Below, in pieces: positions 40,801 to 49,252 of a stretch of 64,000 nucleotides of DNA. The notes under the pieces are model-generated. The model made no database searches, was not told the origin of the DNA, and saw only the letters and a list, made by a program, of their open reading frames with translations. This DNA is from Sphingopyxis panaciterrae (GTDB taxonomy: Bacteria > Pseudomonadota > Alphaproteobacteria > Sphingomonadales > Sphingomonadaceae), in NCBI RefSeq assembly GCF_011762125.1, contig NZ_JAASQN010000003.1:372001-436000 (forward strand). The letters run 5' to 3'. The translations under genes and the position numbers were made by a program. Numbering within the stretch: position 1 is the first letter of the stretch; every line of letters starts with the position of its first letter.

Positions 40801-41901
40801 ATGCGCTATGTAAGAATGCCGATCGAGGTCGAATCGCCCGAGGAATATGGATATGGCAATATCCGCTACAATCTGTCCGAAAGCTCGATCGTCGACCAAT
40901 CGATCGGCAGCCTTGGGCTGACGATCCCCGACCTGACGCTGCTTTATGGCGAGCATCGCGGCAGCGACCGGCTGCGCTCGTTCGTGCTCGAAGGCACGCC
41001 GGGGCTTGAAATCGACGATGTGCTGATCACCGGCGGGGCGGCGGGCGCGCTGTTCATCATCGCCACCGCGCTGCTCGGCGCCGACGATCATCTGGTCGTC
41101 GTGAAGCCCAATTACGCCACCAACCTCGAAACGCCGCGCGCGATCGGGTGCGCGATCAGCCTGATCGACCTGGAGTTCGACAACGGCTTCACGCTCGATT
41201 TCGACCGGCTCGCCGCCGCGGTGACGCCGCAGACCAGGCTGATCAGCGTTACCTGTCCGCACAATCCGACCGGCACGATGATGCGCGAGGAGGAGCTTTT
41301 GCGGCTCGTCGCCTTTGCGAAGGAGAAGGGTTGTTTGCTGCTGGTCGATGAAACCTATCGCGATTTGGCGCTGACCACCAAATTGCCGCTCGCCGCTTCG
41401 CTCGGCGACCATGTCATCGGGGTCGCCTCGCTTTCGAAGGCTTTCGGCGTGCCGGGCATCCGGGTCGGCTGGATCATCAACCGCTCGCCCGCGCTGATGG
41501 AGCAGTTCCTCGCCGCGAAGGAGCAGATCAGCATTTGCGGCAGCGTCATCAACGAATGGGTGGCCGAGGAAATCCTCGCCAAGCGCGACGCCTTCCTCGA
41601 ACCGACGCTCGCCGAATGGCGGCGGCGGCTTGATCGGATCGCCGAATGGATCGAGGGCGAGCCGATGCTCGAATGGGTTCGGCCGACCGGCGGCGTCGTC
41701 TGCTTCCCGCGCATGGTCGCCGATCCGCCGGGCGGTACCGACGCCTTTTACCGCCGCCTGCTCGAAGACCATGGCACCTATGTCGGCCCCGGCCACTGGT
41801 TCGAAATGCCCGACCGCTATTTCCGCCTCGGCTATGCGTGGCCGAGCGCCGAGGAGCTCGAGCATGGGCTCGCCGGTATTTCCGCGGCGCTGAGGGGCTA
41901 G
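40801..41901 (+). CDS. class I/II PLP-dependent aminotransferase
   Basis: 366 residues, fold type I. Y-N-L-S-E-S-S is the N-terminal family segment, T-C-P-H-N-P-T-G-T is the substrate/PLP turn, L-L-V-D-E-T-Y-R holds the PLP-binding Asp, and S-L-S-K-A-F-G-V-P-G-I-R-V-G-W carries the Schiff-base Lys. It transfers amino groups between an amino acid and a keto acid; the substrate is not clear. The 247-bp upstream region has no gene, but shows two hairpins (GAGCGCCG/CGGCGCTC near 40680-40702 and a C5/G5 stem near 40730). Confidence 0.9.
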   Translation: MRYVRMPIEVESPEEYGYGNIRYNLSESSIVDQSIGSLGLTIPDLTLLYGEHRGSDRLRSFVLEGTPGLEIDDVLITGGAAGALFIIATALLGADDHLVVVKPNYATNLETPRAIGCAISLIDLEFDNGFTLDFDRLAAAVTPQTRLISVTCPHNPTGTMMREEELLRLVAFAKEKGCLLLVDETYRDLALTTKLPLAASLGDHVIGVASLSKAFGVPGIRVGWIINRSPALMEQFLAAKEQISICGSVINEWVAEEILAKRDAFLEPTLAEWRRRLDRIAEWIEGEPMLEWVRPTGGVVCFPRMVADPPGGTDAFYRRLLEDHGTYVGPGHWFEMPDRYFRLGYAWPSAEELEHGLAGISAALRG

Positions 41902-42059
41902 ATATTGAGCGCGCGGCTTCGGTTATATGCGCGCGGGTTCCTGGCCCGGTATTTCCCGCTTCTGACATGAAGCTGACGCGCGGCGCACGCCGGGCGTCAG
42001 CTAGCCTCCGCTAAGGATTTTCGGGCCGGCGCCGATCGCCCCGAACCCAGGAGGATGAA

Positions 42060-44099
42060 TTGAATTATCGAGCTTCGCGTGCGCTGTGCTGCATGCTGTC
42101 GCTGTCCGCACTGCTCGCCGCCGCGCCGCTGTCGGCGCAGACCGCGGGCAACGCCGGGGTCACCAGCTATGCCGCCGACTTCTTCGCACGCTCACAGCCG
42201 ACGACGGCCTATGACATGGTCGTCCTGCTGCCGGGTTTCCGTCTTCAGGAAGGCAATAGCGAGGTGCGCGGCTATTCGGGATCGGGCGGCAACGTGCTGA
42301 TCGACGGACAGCGGCCGGCGAGCAAGGAAGAGACGCTCGAAGCGATCCTCAAGCGCATCCCGGCGCGCTCGGTCGATCATATCGAACTGGTTCGCAGCAG
42401 CGCTGCGGGCTTCGACATGCAGGGCTATCCGGTGCTCGCCAATATCGTCCGGGCGAAGGGCGGGCGCCTGTCGGGACGCCTGGAAGGCGAATATGCGAAT
42501 TTTGCGCATGGCTATTCGGCGCCGCGTGTCGCCGGGACGCTGAATTTCCAGGCGGGCGACAAGGTGATCGAATTGCAGGCGGCGCGCTATCGCGTGATCG
42601 ACGACGAACATGGCTTTGGCATTCGCAACCGTTACGCCCCCGACGGCACGCCGCTGCGGCTCACCGATTATGCGCAGCCCGAAGGCACCAGCTACACCGA
42701 ATTTTCGGGGAGCTACCGGCAGCCGCTGTTCGGGGGCACGCTGCGTGCCAACGGGCTGTTCAAGAGCAGCCAGATGTTCGCAGACGTACGGCACGACATC
42801 TATTATCCCGCCGATGCGCTGATCTTGGCGACCGAGCGCAACAATGAGCGCGCGACCGAAGGGCAGCTGCAATATAGCCGCGGTCTCGGGGTGCGCGGCA
42901 CCGTCGAATTGCTCGCGATCCGCCGCGACCATCGTCTGCACGGCGTCGATACCTCGACCGAGGAGGATTTGCGCGAAGTCAATGCGACCGACACGACCGG
43001 CAGCGAGACGATCCTGCGCGGCGTCATTCGCCGCCAGGGCAAGTTGCTGTCGCTCGATGTCGGCGCCGAAGGCGCGCAGAACATCCTCGACAGCCATGTC
43101 GCGCTCAGCGAAAACGGCGTCGAGGTGCCCCTCCCAGCCGACGACGTGCGGATCGAGGAAAAGCGCGCCGAATTCTTCGTCACCGGCACCTGGCGGCCGG
43201 CAACCGACCTGTCGGTCGAAACGGGACTGCGCTACGAAATATCGCGCCTGACGCAGACCGGCGACAGCCAGCTCACCAAATCGCTTTCCTATTGGAAGCC
43301 GCGCCTGCTCGTCTCCTACACGCCGACGCCGAAGGACCGGTTCCGGCTGCAGATCGAGCGCGAAGTCGGACAGCTCGACTTCGAGGATTTCGTCAGTTCG
43401 CCCTCGCTGACCAGCGGCACGATCAGCGCCGGCAACAAGAATCTCGAGCCCGACAGCCTCGTCCGCTACGAAGCCGCGTGGGAGCGGCGGATCGGCGACG
43501 GATCGGTCGTGATCGCGGCGCGGCACGAGGCGGTCAGCAACCTCGTCGACCGCATTCCGATCTTCCTCGAAGACGGCAGCGCGTTCGATTCCGCGGGCAA
43601 TATCGGCAGCGCGACGCGCGACGAGGTCGAACTCAACCTCAACCTGCCGCTCGACCGGATCGGGCTCACCGGGCTGACGGTGAAGGGCAATGGCCTGCTC
43701 CGCCGCAGCCGGGTGCGCGATCCGCTGACCGGCGACAAACGCCGGATTTCGGGCGATCGTCCCGTCGAAGCCGATGTTTCGCTGACCTATGACCTGCCGC
43801 AATATGGGTTGCGGACGGGGGTCAACTATATCGTCCGCAAGACCGAGACGAGCTTCAAGGTCGACGAGATCGAGGAAGATATCGACTCCGGTCGCATCGA
43901 CGCCTTTGTCGAATATAAGCCGGGCTCGCGCTGGACGCTCCGCTGCTTCGCCAAGAATCTGACGAACAGCCCGACGGTGCGCCGCCGCGAGGTCTATTCG
44001 GCGCTGCGGGGAACGAGCACTATCGACTATCGTGAGGTTCGCTCGCTGCGCAGCGGCCGCTATTTCGGCGTTAACCTGCAATGGAATTTCGGGCGTTGA
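42060..44099 (+). CDS. TonB-dependent outer-membrane receptor
   Basis: 679 residues. A signal peptide (about 1-27) is followed by a plug-like domain (about 45-135: A-Y-D-M-V-V-L-L-P-G-F-R, G-G-N-V-L-I-D-G-Q-R-P, I-P-A-R-S-V-D-H-I-E-L-V-R) and a long beta-barrel ending in an aromatic residue-rich strand (F-G-V-N-L-Q-W-N-F-G-R). It starts with TTG at 42060, five bases after a perfect AGGAGG; the ATG at 42055 runs into a stop at once. The ligand is unknown. Such receptors are numerous in sphingomonads. Confidence 0.88.
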   Translation: MNYRASRALCCMLSLSALLAAAPLSAQTAGNAGVTSYAADFFARSQPTTAYDMVVLLPGFRLQEGNSEVRGYSGSGGNVLIDGQRPASKEETLEAILKRIPARSVDHIELVRSSAAGFDMQGYPVLANIVRAKGGRLSGRLEGEYANFAHGYSAPRVAGTLNFQAGDKVIELQAARYRVIDDEHGFGIRNRYAPDGTPLRLTDYAQPEGTSYTEFSGSYRQPLFGGTLRANGLFKSSQMFADVRHDIYYPADALILATERNNERATEGQLQYSRGLGVRGTVELLAIRRDHRLHGVDTSTEEDLREVNATDTTGSETILRGVIRRQGKLLSLDVGAEGAQNILDSHVALSENGVEVPLPADDVRIEEKRAEFFVTGTWRPATDLSVETGLRYEISRLTQTGDSQLTKSLSYWKPRLLVSYTPTPKDRFRLQIEREVGQLDFEDFVSSPSLTSGTISAGNKNLEPDSLVRYEAAWERRIGDGSVVIAARHEAVSNLVDRIPIFLEDGSAFDSAGNIGSATRDEVELNLNLPLDRIGLTGLTVKGNGLLRRSRVRDPLTGDKRRISGDRPVEADVSLTYDLPQYGLRTGVNYIVRKTETSFKVDEIEEDIDSGRIDAFVEYKPGSRWTLRCFAKNLTNSPTVRRREVYSALRGTSTIDYREVRSLRSGRYFGVNLQWNFGR

Positions 44100-44158
44100 C
44101 CGCGACGTCGAACGGCGCCTGGGAACCGTCGTTCCGCCCGACACGGCCGGAACGTGAT

Positions 44159-45520
44159 TTAGCCAAGCTTGGCCGGATCGTCTTCGGCCAGCGACCAGCG
44201 AAGCTCGGCGGCCAGGCCGCCGAGCGGCGAGCGGCCGAGGTGGAAACGCGCTTCGGTCGCTTCGGCAAGATCGCGGACGATGGCGAGCCCCAGGCCGTGA
44301 CCGCCGCCGGCTTCGTCGATGCGTACGCCGCGCTGCATCGCGCGTTCGATCGCGCTCTGGTCCATTCCGGCGCCATCGTCGGCGACGTGCAGCACCAGAT
44401 CCCGCTCCTCGCGGCCGCCGCCGATCTCGACGAGGCGGCGGGCGTGGCGCGCGCCATTTTCAATCAGCGCCCCCAGCATTTCCGCTAGATCGGTGGCGTC
44501 GACCGGAATCCGTAAGGCCGGGTCGACATCGACCGCGAAGACGACCGCTTCGCCGCGGTCGGTGCGCTCGATCACCGCGACGAGTCCCTCGACCACTGCC
44601 AGCGCCGGCGCATCGCCGCCCGCGCCGCGCGCCGCGGCGGCGCGCGACCGGGCGAGTTCGGCTTCGAGCGCCGCGCCCACCGCCTCGACGGCGCGGTCGA
44701 TCCCGTCGGCGGCATCGGCGGCACCGGCCTCGCGGGCCCGGCGACTCTGTGCCGACACCACCGCGAGCGGGGTCTTGAGGCTGTGGGCAAGATCGGCGGC
44801 GCGGCGCCGGGCCCGTGCCAGATCGCTCTCGCGCGCCGAGGCCATCGCATTGATCGCCTCGGTGAGCGGCAATATCTCGCCCGGATGCTCATCGGACAGG
44901 CGCGCGGTCGGGCTGCGGCGCAGGGGGTCGAGATCGCGGCGCAGCCGGTCGAGCGGCCGCAGGCCAAGGCTGACCTGCACATAGGTCGCGATCGAAAGCA
45001 CGAGCCACAGCAGCGCCAGCGACAGCGCCAGTTCGCGGTCGAACTCGCGCAATGCAGTGCGCATCTCCGCATCGTCCGAGGCGACCCGCACGACCACCCG
45101 GACCGGCCGCGTGTCGGGCTGGATCAGGCGGCTGACCATCGTCAATTGCTTGCCGAAGGGACCGTTCACCGTCGATCGGGTCCATGCATCGACCGACGCC
45201 GGTGCCGCGGGGAGGCTTTGATCCCACAAGGATTGCGACTGTGCCGACGCGCCGGCGACACTAGCCTGCCAATAATTTCCACTGGCAATGGCATGAAACC
45301 GGGGGTCGGCGGGCGGCGGTTCGACGACCGGGCGTCCGTCCGCGCCCAGCGTCAGGCCCGCGGCGACCTGTTCGGCGAGTTTGGTCAGCTCGGCCGCCTC
45401 GCGCCGCTCGACATGCTGGTGGAACAGCCATGAAATTCCGCCCCACGCAAGCGCCATCGCCAGGAAAATCGCGACGGCCGCCCCGATCAGCAGCCGCAAT
45501 CGCAGCGAGCTCTGCCTCAT
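44159..45520 (-). CDS. sensor histidine kinase
   Basis: 453 residues. Two transmembrane segments (about 10-32 and 168-188) bound a periplasmic domain of about 130 residues with no recognised motif. A HAMP-like linker leads to the H-box D-L-A-H-S-L-K-T-P-L-A and an HATPase domain with N-G-A-R-H-A, D-D-G-A-G-M and G-H-G-L-G-L-A-I. It overlaps the response regulator gene by four bases and is third in the PepSY operon, an arrangement known for PhoQ-like sensors. Confidence 0.9.
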   Translation of the reverse strand: MRQSSLRLRLLIGAAVAIFLAMALAWGGISWLFHQHVERREAAELTKLAEQVAAGLTLGADGRPVVEPPPADPRFHAIASGNYWQASVAGASAQSQSLWDQSLPAAPASVDAWTRSTVNGPFGKQLTMVSRLIQPDTRPVRVVVRVASDDAEMRTALREFDRELALSLALLWLVLSIATYVQVSLGLRPLDRLRRDLDPLRRSPTARLSDEHPGEILPLTEAINAMASARESDLARARRRAADLAHSLKTPLAVVSAQSRRAREAGAADAADGIDRAVEAVGAALEAELARSRAAAARGAGGDAPALAVVEGLVAVIERTDRGEAVVFAVDVDPALRIPVDATDLAEMLGALIENGARHARRLVEIGGGREERDLVLHVADDGAGMDQSAIERAMQRGVRIDEAGGGHGLGLAIVRDLAEATEARFHLGRSPLGGLAAELRWSLAEDDPAKLG

Positions 45521-46182
45521 CCCGTCAGTCCGGTGAGCCGATAACCCAACCCGCGGCGCGTCTCGATCACCGCGCCGCCGAACTTGCGGCGAATCCGGGT
45601 GACGATCGCCTCGATCGCATTGGTGTCGCTGCCGTCGCTTGCCCCATAAAGATGTTCGGCAATCTCGCCCGCCGGGACGATGTGATCCTGCCGGTGCGCC
45701 AGATAATTGAGCAGGCGAAATTCGAGCTGTGACAGCGGCGTCTGCCGGCCGTCGACCGTCGCCGCCATCCGCGCAGTGTCGATCGCCATCCGGCCGACGG
45801 TCAGCACCGTGCTGGCATGGCCCGACGCGCGGCGGACCAGCGCCCGGACGCGCGCGACGAGTTCGCCGACGGCAAAGGGTTTCGCCATATAATCGTCAGC
45901 GCCGGCATCGATGCCTTCGACCTTTTCGGTCCAGTCGCCGCGCGCGGTCAGGATCAGCACCGGCATCGTGCGCGACGCGCTCCGCCACCGGCGCAGCACG
46001 CTGAGCCCGTCGAGCCGCGGCAGGCCGAGGTCGAGGATGGCAACGGCATAATCCTCGACATCGCCCTGAAACCAGGCATCCTCGCCGTCGCCGCAGCGAT
46101 CGACGACAAAGCCCGCCGCACCGAGCGCGCGCGCGACATCGTCCGCCAGGTCGGGATCATCCTCGACCAGCAGCGCCCGCAT
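45517..46182 (-). CDS. OmpR-family response regulator
   Basis: 221 residues. Receiver domain with E-D-D near the N-terminus, the phosphoacceptor Asp in A-I-L-D-L-G-L-P and the conserved K-P-F; then a winged-helix DNA-binding domain ending R-R-K-F-G-G-A-V-I-E-T-R-R-G-L-G-Y-R-L. ATG 46182 overlaps the PepSY gene stop by one base (TGATG). It should be phosphorylated by the kinase encoded next and may act on the CTGAT/CTGAC repeats upstream of its own operon. Confidence 0.93.
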   Translation of the reverse strand: MRALLVEDDPDLADDVARALGAAGFVVDRCGDGEDAWFQGDVEDYAVAILDLGLPRLDGLSVLRRWRSASRTMPVLILTARGDWTEKVEGIDAGADDYMAKPFAVGELVARVRALVRRASGHASTVLTVGRMAIDTARMAATVDGRQTPLSQLEFRLLNYLAHRQDHIVPAGEIAEHLYGASDGSDTNAIEAIVTRIRRKFGGAVIETRRGLGYRLTGLTG

Positions 46183-46532
46183 CAATCATCCTCGATCTTG
46201 ATGAGGCTGCCGGTGCGGGCGTTGATCTCGACCTCGCGCACCCGGCCCGATGCGGTCAGGATCTTCACCTCATATTTGATATAGGTCGGTTCATAGTCGA
46301 GTTCGACCTTGACCACGTCGCCGGGCACCTTGGCCTGGGCGATGGCCAGAACGCGCGGCAGCGGCAGCAGTTCGCCGCGCTGGACGGCGCTGCGGATCGC
46401 ATCCTGTTCGGCGCGCTTGCGTTCTTCCTTGGACTGGCTTTTTTCAAACCCGTGCGCAGCGGGCAGGCTGGCCGCATAGCCGAGGGGCGCCGCGACGGCC
46501 GCGAGCAGAGCGAAGGGGGCAGTGATACGCAT
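46182..46532 (-). CDS. secreted PepSY-domain protein
   Basis: 116 residues, signal peptide about 1-24 (M-R-I-T-A-P-F-A-L-L-A-A-V-A-A-P), a Lys/Glu-rich linker and a PepSY domain (L-L-P-L-P-R-V-L-A-I-A-Q-A-K-V-P-G-D-V-V-K-V-E-L to V-E-I-N-A-R-T-G-S-L-I-K-I-E-D-D). Stand-alone PepSY proteins often modulate a co-encoded two-component sensor or bind peptides in the periplasm. It is the first gene of the operon and is coupled to the regulator. Confidence 0.88.
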   Translation of the reverse strand: MRITAPFALLAAVAAPLGYAASLPAAHGFEKSQSKEERKRAEQDAIRSAVQRGELLPLPRVLAIAQAKVPGDVVKVELDYEPTYIKYEVKILTASGRVREVEINARTGSLIKIEDD

Positions 46533-46578
46533 CGTGATGGTCCTTATCCAATTGATGCCCCACTTTACGAGTCCCATG

Positions 46579-46595
46579 CTGATGCCAGTCTGACA
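46579..46595 (-). promoter_or_regulatory. possible response-regulator binding repeats
   Basis: Read on the minus strand, TGTCAG (46595-46590) and CATCAG (46584-46579) form direct repeats 11 bp apart, one DNA turn, about 50 bp upstream of the PepSY gene. This spacing suits an OmpR-family dimer. The assignment is by spacing only. Confidence 0.38.
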
Positions 46596-46688
46596 AAATC
46601 GGCGCCGATGTGGCGCGGCTGTTCGCCAACGGCCCCGCGGCGTCGAGTAAGTCGAATTCCGATTGAGATCGCGAAGTCCCGCGCGGGC

Positions 46689-48065
46689 TCAGGAAGGCGC
46701 CGTGGCGGTCCCGCTTCCTCCGAGCGCCTGATACAGCGCGACATAGGCTGTCAGCCGGTCGCTGTGCAGCTGGATCAACGCGAGGTCGACCGCGAGCAGC
46801 GCGCGCTGGGCGTCGATCTGTTCGAGATAGGGCGAATAGCCGGCGCGGTAGCGGTTGGTCGCATGGCGCAGCGCGTCGGCGACCGCGGCGCGCTGCGCGA
46901 GCAGCGCCTGTTCCTGCGCGCCGAGCCGGTCGATCACCGCCAGCTGGTCTTCGACCTCGCGAAACGCGGTCAGCACGGCGCGCCGATAGGCGAAAGCCGC
47001 CTGATCGCGCTGTGCGGTCGCGGCGTCGAACTGACCCTGCAATCGCCCGCCCTGGAACAGCGGCGCCAAAATGCTGCCGCCGATCGACCAGATGCTGACC
47101 GGATCGGGCAGGGCGGAGGAGATGACGGCGCCCGCCGATGCCGACAGCCGGACCTGCGGCAGAAATTGCGCGCGGGCGACGCGCAGATTGGCGTCGGTGG
47201 CGGCGAGCGCATATTCGGCCTGCGCGATGTCGGGACGGCGGCGGACGAGGTCGGACGGCAGCACATCGGGCACTGCCGGGCGCGTCAGCGCAGCGAAATC
47301 GCGCCCGCGTGCGATGGCGTGCGGCGTGTCGCCGACCAGCTGCGACAGGGCGTTCTCCTGCCGCGCGATCGCCGCCTCGATGGCCGGGATCTGCTGCTCG
47401 GCCGCGCGATATTCGGCTTCGGCCTGCCGCAGCTCGAGCTGCGACGTATAGCCCGCTTCGGCCCGGTCGCGCGCGATGCGCAGCGCCTCGGCGCGCGATG
47501 CCAGCGTCTGGCGCAGCAGCTCGTGCCGCTCATCGAGCGCGAGCAGGGTGATATAGCCGCTCGCGGTCGCGGCGCTGACCGACAGCACCGCCGCCTCGCG
47601 CGCCGCCGCGACGGCCGCGGCATTGGCGCCCGCCGCGTCGACCTGCGCGGCGTTGCGGCCGAACAGGTCGACCTCGTAAGCCGCCTGGAAAGCGGGTTGC
47701 GCGGCGAAGCTTTCGGTCGCCACACCGAACGGATTGAGGCTGCGCGATTCGGCGCCCGGGGCATTGACGCTCAGGGTCGGCATCAGCAGCGATCGCGCGA
47801 CATGCTCCTGCGCCCGCGCTTCGGCGATGCGCGCGGCGGCGATCGCCAGGTCGGCATTGTTCGCGCGCGCCTGTTCGACCAGCGCCGCCAGCTGCGTATC
47901 GCCGAAGCCCGACCACCAGTCGCGCTCGCTTGTCGCCGTCGCCGGCATCGCGGTACGCCATCCGGCGGGAGGTGCGATGTTGCTCGCCTCGGGCCGCGGT
48001 GTCAGCGTGGGCATGCAGCCCGCGAGCAACAACGGCAGGAGCAGGACGGAGCGTGGGATACCCAT
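46689..48065 (-). CDS. RND/MFS efflux outer-membrane factor (NodT family)
   Basis: 458 residues. A lipobox-like L-L-L-A-G-C (Cys17) ends the signal peptide, so it is likely a lipoprotein. The TolC-like fold shows W-W-S-G-F-G-D-T-Q-L, long alpha-helical repeats and G-R-L-Q-G-Q-F-D-A-A, D-L-V-R-R-R-P-D-I-A-Q-A-E, which are NodT signatures. It is the outer-membrane channel of the pump encoded by the two preceding genes. ATG 48065 overlaps the adaptor stop by one base. Confidence 0.93.
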   Translation of the reverse strand: MGIPRSVLLLPLLLAGCMPTLTPRPEASNIAPPAGWRTAMPATATSERDWWSGFGDTQLAALVEQARANNADLAIAAARIAEARAQEHVARSLLMPTLSVNAPGAESRSLNPFGVATESFAAQPAFQAAYEVDLFGRNAAQVDAAGANAAAVAAAREAAVLSVSAATASGYITLLALDERHELLRQTLASRAEALRIARDRAEAGYTSQLELRQAEAEYRAAEQQIPAIEAAIARQENALSQLVGDTPHAIARGRDFAALTRPAVPDVLPSDLVRRRPDIAQAEYALAATDANLRVARAQFLPQVRLSASAGAVISSALPDPVSIWSIGGSILAPLFQGGRLQGQFDAATAQRDQAAFAYRRAVLTAFREVEDQLAVIDRLGAQEQALLAQRAAVADALRHATNRYRAGYSPYLEQIDAQRALLAVDLALIQLHSDRLTAYVALYQALGGSGTATAPS

Positions 48066-49252
48066 CACTCGTCCCCGGTGTGCACGGTCGCGATCACCGA
48101 CATGCCGGGGCCGAGGCGCGCGGCGAGCTTCTGGTCCTTGTCGATGCTGATGCGGACAGCGATGCGCTGCGGCACCTTGACGAAATTGCCCGATCCGGTG
48201 TCGGGCTTGATCACGCTGAATTCGCTGCCGGCCGCCGGCGCGACGCTTTCGACATGGCCCGAAAGCTTCGTGCCGCCCAGCGCGTCGACGCGCATCGTCG
48301 CGCGCTGTCCGACGCGAATCCTGGCGGTCTGCGCTTCCTTGAAGTTGGCGACGATCCAGTGGCGCTCGGGGACCAGATACATGAGCTGCGTGCCCGGGCT
48401 GACGAGCTGTCCGACGCGCACCGTCACTTCGCTGAGCTTGCCGTCGCGCGGGGCGCGGATCACGGTGTTTTCGAGGTCGATATCGGCCAGCCCGCGTGCT
48501 GCCTTCGCATTCTCGACCCCCGCCAGCAGTCCGCCGCGCCCAACTCCGACCGAGCGCAATTGTTCGAGCGCGATCTGGCGCTGCGCTTGGGCCTGGCGCA
48601 CCGCGGCTTCGGCCTGGCGGAGCGCGGCGAGCGTCTGGTCGCGCTCGCGCAGCGACACCGACCCCGCGTCGACCAGTTCGCTGACCCGGCGCATGTCGGC
48701 CTGCGCGCGGGCAAGCTGCGCGCGGGCATTGGCGACTGATGCGTCCTGCAACTGGATCTGTGCCTCGGCCGAGCGGCGGCTCTGCTCGCTGTTGTCGAGC
48801 GACGCCGATTGCGCGGCGATGTTCGCGGCACCCTGCGCGACGCGCTGGCGATAGATGCGGTCGTCGATCCGCGCGAGCACCTCGCCCGCTTTCACACGCT
48901 GGAAATCCTGGACGAGCACCGCGGTGACATAGCCGCCGACCTGCGGCGCGATGATTGTCGTCTGGCCGCGGACATAGGCGTTGTCGGTCGTCTGGCTCGA
49001 CGGTTTGAACGGCGGCAGCCCCCATGCATAGAGGATAGCGAGCGCACCGATCAGGATCAGCGCGCCGAACAGCATGATGCGGCCGCGCGAGCGGGGCGGC
49101 TTCCACCCTTCTTCGGTCGCGGCGGGTTCGGTCCCGGCCGGCGCGTCCACGGCCTCGACGGGCGGCGCGGGCGCGGGCGTTGCCGCCGCAGGGGCGGGCT
49201 TCGCAGCTTTGGCTGCCGCGGGTTCGCCACTCTTGTCTGGGTCTTCGTTCAT
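48065..49252 (-). CDS. HlyD/EmrA-family membrane-fusion protein
   Basis: 395 residues. An Ala/Pro-rich cytoplasmic N-terminus (about 1-55) precedes one transmembrane helix (about 58-78), then T-D-N-A-Y-V-R-G and the biotinyl-lipoyl-like A-P-Q-V-G-G-Y-V-T-A-V segment, a long coiled-coil hairpin, and a C-terminal beta-barrel (V-I-R-A-P-R-D-G-K-L). The adaptor connects the DHA2 pump to the outer-membrane factor. It overlaps the pump gene by four bases. Confidence 0.93.
   Translation of the reverse strand: MNEDPDKSGEPAAAKAAKPAPAAATPAPAPPVEAVDAPAGTEPAATEEGWKPPRSRGRIMLFGALILIGALAILYAWGLPPFKPSSQTTDNAYVRGQTTIIAPQVGGYVTAVLVQDFQRVKAGEVLARIDDRIYRQRVAQGAANIAAQSASLDNSEQSRRSAEAQIQLQDASVANARAQLARAQADMRRVSELVDAGSVSLRERDQTLAALRQAEAAVRQAQAQRQIALEQLRSVGVGRGGLLAGVENAKAARGLADIDLENTVIRAPRDGKLSEVTVRVGQLVSPGTQLMYLVPERHWIVANFKEAQTARIRVGQRATMRVDALGGTKLSGHVESVAPAAGSEFSVIKPDTGSGNFVKVPQRIAVRISIDKDQKLAARLGPGMSVIATVHTGDE

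Noticed and set aside
42055..42060. ATG at 42055 as start of the TonB receptor
   Set aside because: The frame reaches TGA after one codon; the TTG at 42060 is in the receptor frame with AGGAGG five bases upstream.
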